Positions 61,810 to 64,000 of a DNA stretch of 64,000 nt are shown here, piece by piece (the first letter of the stretch is position 1; each line of letters opens with the position of its first letter). The DNA is from Pseudomonadota bacterium (GTDB taxonomy: Bacteria > Pseudomonadota > Alphaproteobacteria > SP197): positions 74,225 through 138,224 of the forward strand of contig JBCCIS010000006.1 of the NCBI GenBank assembly GCA_039028155.1, given 5' to 3'. Both the position numbers and the translations under genes were made by a program. The notes beneath the pieces were generated by a model. It was given only the letters and a program-made list of their open reading frames with translations. It was not told the origin of the DNA and did no database searches.

Positions 61810-62610
61810 TTAGGGCGCCATCGCCTCGATCATGGCGTCAAGGGTCTCGTCCGGCTGCTCGGCCATCATCATGTGGCCGCAGCCCTTGAGCACAATCATG
61901 CGGCCGTTGGGCAACGCCTCCATCAGGCTCTTGGCGTTGCGCGGCGGTGTCATCATGTCGCGGTCGCCCAGGATGAGGACCGCCGGGCAGGCGATCTTGG
62001 CGGCGTCTTCGAGGCCCGACTGATAGTCGTTGCAGGCCTTCATGTCGTTGTGCAGCACGCCCGGTGCGCCGCGCTCCAACAAACGCAGGCCGGTCTCCGT
62101 CACCCAGGTGCCGGGCGCCCGGTTGCCGCCGATCTGTGCTTTTTTGCTGAAGCCCCACAGCGTCACCATGTCGAACGCCGCGTGGTTGTTGGCCTCGGCG
62201 TTATCCAGCAGCGCATCGGCGACCGGCATCGGCACCGACGTACCGAGCAGCACGACACGCTCAATGCGATCGCCGTGGCGCGCGGCCGCGTCAATCAGGG
62301 GCAGGGTGCCCATGGAGTGTCCGACCAGCGTGGTGCGTTCGACGCCGGCCGCGTCCAGGGCGGCGATCAGCCAGTCGCCGATGGCGCTGATGGTCGGCAG
62401 GGGCGGGCCTTCCGAGTTACCGTGCCCGGGCAGGTCGACCGCCATCACCGCATAACCGTGATGGGCGAAGTAACGCGCCGGCAGCGCCCAGACCGTCCGG
62501 TTCATGCTGGCGCCGTGGACAAACATCATGACCGGCAGGCTGGGGTCGAAGGTTTTGCCCCCGGTCGCCGCGAAGACCTTTTTGCCGTCGACGGTGAGAT
62601 CGAGCGCCAT
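61810..62610 (-). CDS. Alpha/beta hydrolase
   Basis: 266 aa from ATG at 62610; an ATG at 62634 lies within metY. HG motif MFVHGASMNRTVW, DLPGHGNSEGP, nucleophile Ser in LVGHSMGTLPLID, acid in LILGDRDMMTPP and His in KGCGHMMMAEQP. It starts 4 nt after the stop of the PLP enzyme, so they form an operon. The reaction is unknown; homoserine O-acetyltransferase is not the best match because the protein is short. Confidence 0.85.
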   Translation of the reverse strand: MALDLTVDGKKVFAATGGKTFDPSLPVMMFVHGASMNRTVWALPARYFAHHGYAVMAVDLPGHGNSEGPPLPTISAIGDWLIAALDAAGVERTTLVGHSMGTLPLIDAAARHGDRIERVVLLGTSVPMPVADALLDNAEANNHAAFDMVTLWGFSKKAQIGGNRAPGTWVTETGLRLLERGAPGVLHNDMKACNDYQSGLEDAAKIACPAVLILGDRDMMTPPRNAKSLMEALPNGRMIVLKGCGHMMMAEQPDETLDAMIEAMAP

Positions 62611-62614
62611 CGCC

Positions 62615-63910
62615 TCAAACCTTCTTGGCGGCACGCAGGCCGCGTTCGAGATCCTCGATCAGATCGTTCGGATCCTCCAGCCCGACCGAGAGCCGGACCA
62701 GGCCCTCGGAGATGCCGGCTGCTTCCAGTGCGGCGGCATCCATCTGCTGATGCGTCGTGCTGGCCGGATGAATGACGAGCGACTTCGCGTCGCCGACATT
62801 GGCGAGATGGGAGAAAAGCTGCAGCGCCTCGATGAACTTGGCGCCCGCAGGTCGCCCGCCCTTCAAGACAAAGCTGAAGATCGCGCCGCAGCCGTGGGGC
62901 AACAGCTTCTTGGCGAGCGCGTGATCGGGATGGCTTTCCAGCTCGGGATAGCCAACAGATTCGATGGCGTCGTGGCCGTCCAGGAAGGCGACGATCTTCC
63001 TCGTGTTCTCGACATGGCGCGCCATACGCAGCGGCAGCGTTTCGACGCCCTGCAGAATGTGAAAGGCGTTGGTCGGGCTCAGGCAGGCGCCGAAATCGCG
63101 CACACCCTCGGCCCGCGCGCGCATCAGCAAGGCGTTGGGCCCGAACTCCTCGGCGAAGTCGATGCCGTGATAGCCGGCGTAAGGTTCGGTGAGCGTCGGG
63201 AACTTGCCCGACGCCTCCCAGTCGAAGGCGCCGCGGTCGACGATGACGCCGCCGATGGCGACGCCGTGCCCGCCCATGAATTTGGTCGCCGAATGCATGA
63301 CGATGTCGGCGCCCATGGTCAGCGGCTGGGCCAGCGCCGGCGAGGCGAAGGTGTTGTCGACCATCAGCGGAATGCCGTGATCGTGCGCGATCACCGAGAC
63401 CTTGGGGATGTCCATCACCTCCAGGCCCGGGTTGCCGAGCGTCTCGCCGAAGATCAGCCGGGTCTCCGGCCGGATGGCATTTTTGATCGCCTCGGTGTCG
63501 CGCGGGTTGACGAAGGTCGTCTCGATGCCGAAGCGCGGCAGGGTGTAGTTGAACATGTTGTGGCTGCCGCCATAGATCGAGCCGGACGCCACGATATGGC
63601 TGCCCTGGTCCATCAGCGTCACTATCGCCAGATGCAGCGCCGCCTGTCCGCTTGCGGTGCAGACGGCGCCGACGCCGCCCTCGAGCGCGGCGACCCGCTC
63701 CTCCAGCACCGCCACGGTCGGATTCGAGATGCGCGAATAGATGTGGCCCGGCCGCTCCAGGTTGAAGAGCGCGGCGGCCTGATCGACGTCGCGGAAGACA
63801 TAGGATGTCGTCTGGTAGATCGGCACGGCGCGCGAGCCGGTTACGGGATCGGGTTGCTGGCCGGCATGCAGCGTCAGCGTGTCGAAACCTGGATAATTGG
63901 GTAGTGCCAT
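62615..63910 (-). CDS. metY: O-acetylhomoserine (thiol)-lyase / Cys-Met metabolism PLP enzyme
   Basis: 431 aa. Trans-sulfuration family: TLTLHAGQQPDPVTGSRAVPIYQTTSYVF, YSRISNPTVAVLEERVAALEGG, PLP-Lys in MHSATKFMGGHGVAIGGVIVD, and EGLVRLSVGLEDPNDLIEDLE at the C-terminus. Length and AVPIYQTTSYVF favour O-acetylhomoserine sulfhydrylase (MetY), which makes homocysteine from O-acetylhomoserine and sulfide. It is first in a two-gene operon; its promoter lies past 63910. Confidence 0.9.
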   Translation of the reverse strand: MALPNYPGFDTLTLHAGQQPDPVTGSRAVPIYQTTSYVFRDVDQAAALFNLERPGHIYSRISNPTVAVLEERVAALEGGVGAVCTASGQAALHLAIVTLMDQGSHIVASGSIYGGSHNMFNYTLPRFGIETTFVNPRDTEAIKNAIRPETRLIFGETLGNPGLEVMDIPKVSVIAHDHGIPLMVDNTFASPALAQPLTMGADIVMHSATKFMGGHGVAIGGVIVDRGAFDWEASGKFPTLTEPYAGYHGIDFAEEFGPNALLMRARAEGVRDFGACLSPTNAFHILQGVETLPLRMARHVENTRKIVAFLDGHDAIESVGYPELESHPDHALAKKLLPHGCGAIFSFVLKGGRPAGAKFIEALQLFSHLANVGDAKSLVIHPASTTHQQMDAAALEAAGISEGLVRLSVGLEDPNDLIEDLERGLRAAKKV

Positions 63911-64000
63911 CGGCGGCCTCCTGGAGCTGTCGGCGGCGACCCTAAACGCCCCGTGACCGGCGGTCCAGGCACGAGGACGATCACGATCAGGCGGCGTTTC
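63911..64000. other. Window end: start of the metY upstream region
   Basis: 90 bases only. A GGAGG-like site precedes metY. No SAM riboswitch core is visible in this part; one could lie beyond the edge. Confidence 0.3.

Noticed and set aside
62504-63904. Plus-strand frame of 466 codons opposite metY
   Set aside because: Antisense shadow; metY has all trans-sulfuration motifs.
63911-64000. SAM riboswitch upstream of metY
   Set aside because: Searched for SAM-II-like conserved blocks in the available 90 bases and saw none; the rest is outside the window.

Overview
The window is about 64 kb of GC-rich DNA with short intergenic gaps. GTG and TTG starts appear frequently, and neighbouring genes often overlap by 4 or 8 nt. 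The gene families (type II lumazine synthase, long ChrA, alphaproteobacterial-style Zur boxes, a CorE-like ECF sigma factor, a full selenocysteine system, BenE, amidohydrolases and Rieske oxygenases) suggest a free-living, probably marine or soil alphaproteobacterium of the Rhodospirillales/Rhizobiales type. The genus cannot be fixed from the sequence alone.

Layout. 1-4.7 kb: the end of an AbgB-like M20 amidohydrolase, then a Dpp/Opp-type peptide ABC transporter without its binding protein. 4.7-8.6 kb: a VOC-like protein, two tandem GNAT acetyltransferases, a 3-hydroxyisobutyrate-dehydrogenase-like enzyme and an aminotransferase. 8.7-14.5 kb: a metal island. A Zur-like operator lies between leftward hisI2-dsrE and rightward sufE-orf59-adhC. 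It is followed by a 14-cysteine metallothionein, a CorE-like metal-sensing ECF sigma factor, a second Zur-like box and a COG0523 GTPase. HisI2, AdhC and the COG0523 protein have each lost canonical metal-binding cysteines, which suggests a set of zinc-sparing paralogs. 14.9-24.3 kb: GST, GMC oxidoreductase, a Cys4 mini-protein, a DUF1254/DUF1214 protein, a decayed aminotransferase fragment, GNAT, DUF917, proline iminopeptidase and an amidohydrolase.

24.4-32.4 kb: a selenocysteine island. It has a GrdB-like selenoprotein read through an in-frame UGA, SelD fused to an FAD-dependent NADH-dehydrogenase-like domain, tRNA-Sec(UCA), a BenE-family transporter, SelB and SelA. 32.5-44.4 kb: an ADP-forming acyl-CoA synthetase, a LysR regulator, and a co-directional catabolic cluster: Rieske oxygenase, epimerase, amidohydrolase, hydantoinase-like enzyme, hydantoin racemase, D-carbamoylase-like nitrilase, secreted alpha/beta hydrolase, and a PotD-like binding protein. 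44.5-54.2 kb: assorted housekeeping and accessory genes (YaaA, ABC-F, ChrA, a second Rieske oxygenase, EamA, an FMN riboswitch with ribH2, acyl-CoA dehydrogenase).

54.2-61.6 kb: a long minus-strand, operon-like block. It starts with a possible ribbon-helix-helix regulator behind twin operator-like repeats. PspA, an NfeD/YqiJ-like membrane protein with an Asp-repeat loop and a YqiK-type flotillin follow. Then come nine small membrane proteins, mostly two-helix and several paralogous, and finally a DUF1835 protein. This looks like an expanded envelope-stress system and is, with the metal island and the selenocysteine island, the most interesting part of the window. 61.8-63.9 kb: an alpha/beta hydrolase and an O-acetylhomoserine sulfhydrylase-like PLP enzyme.
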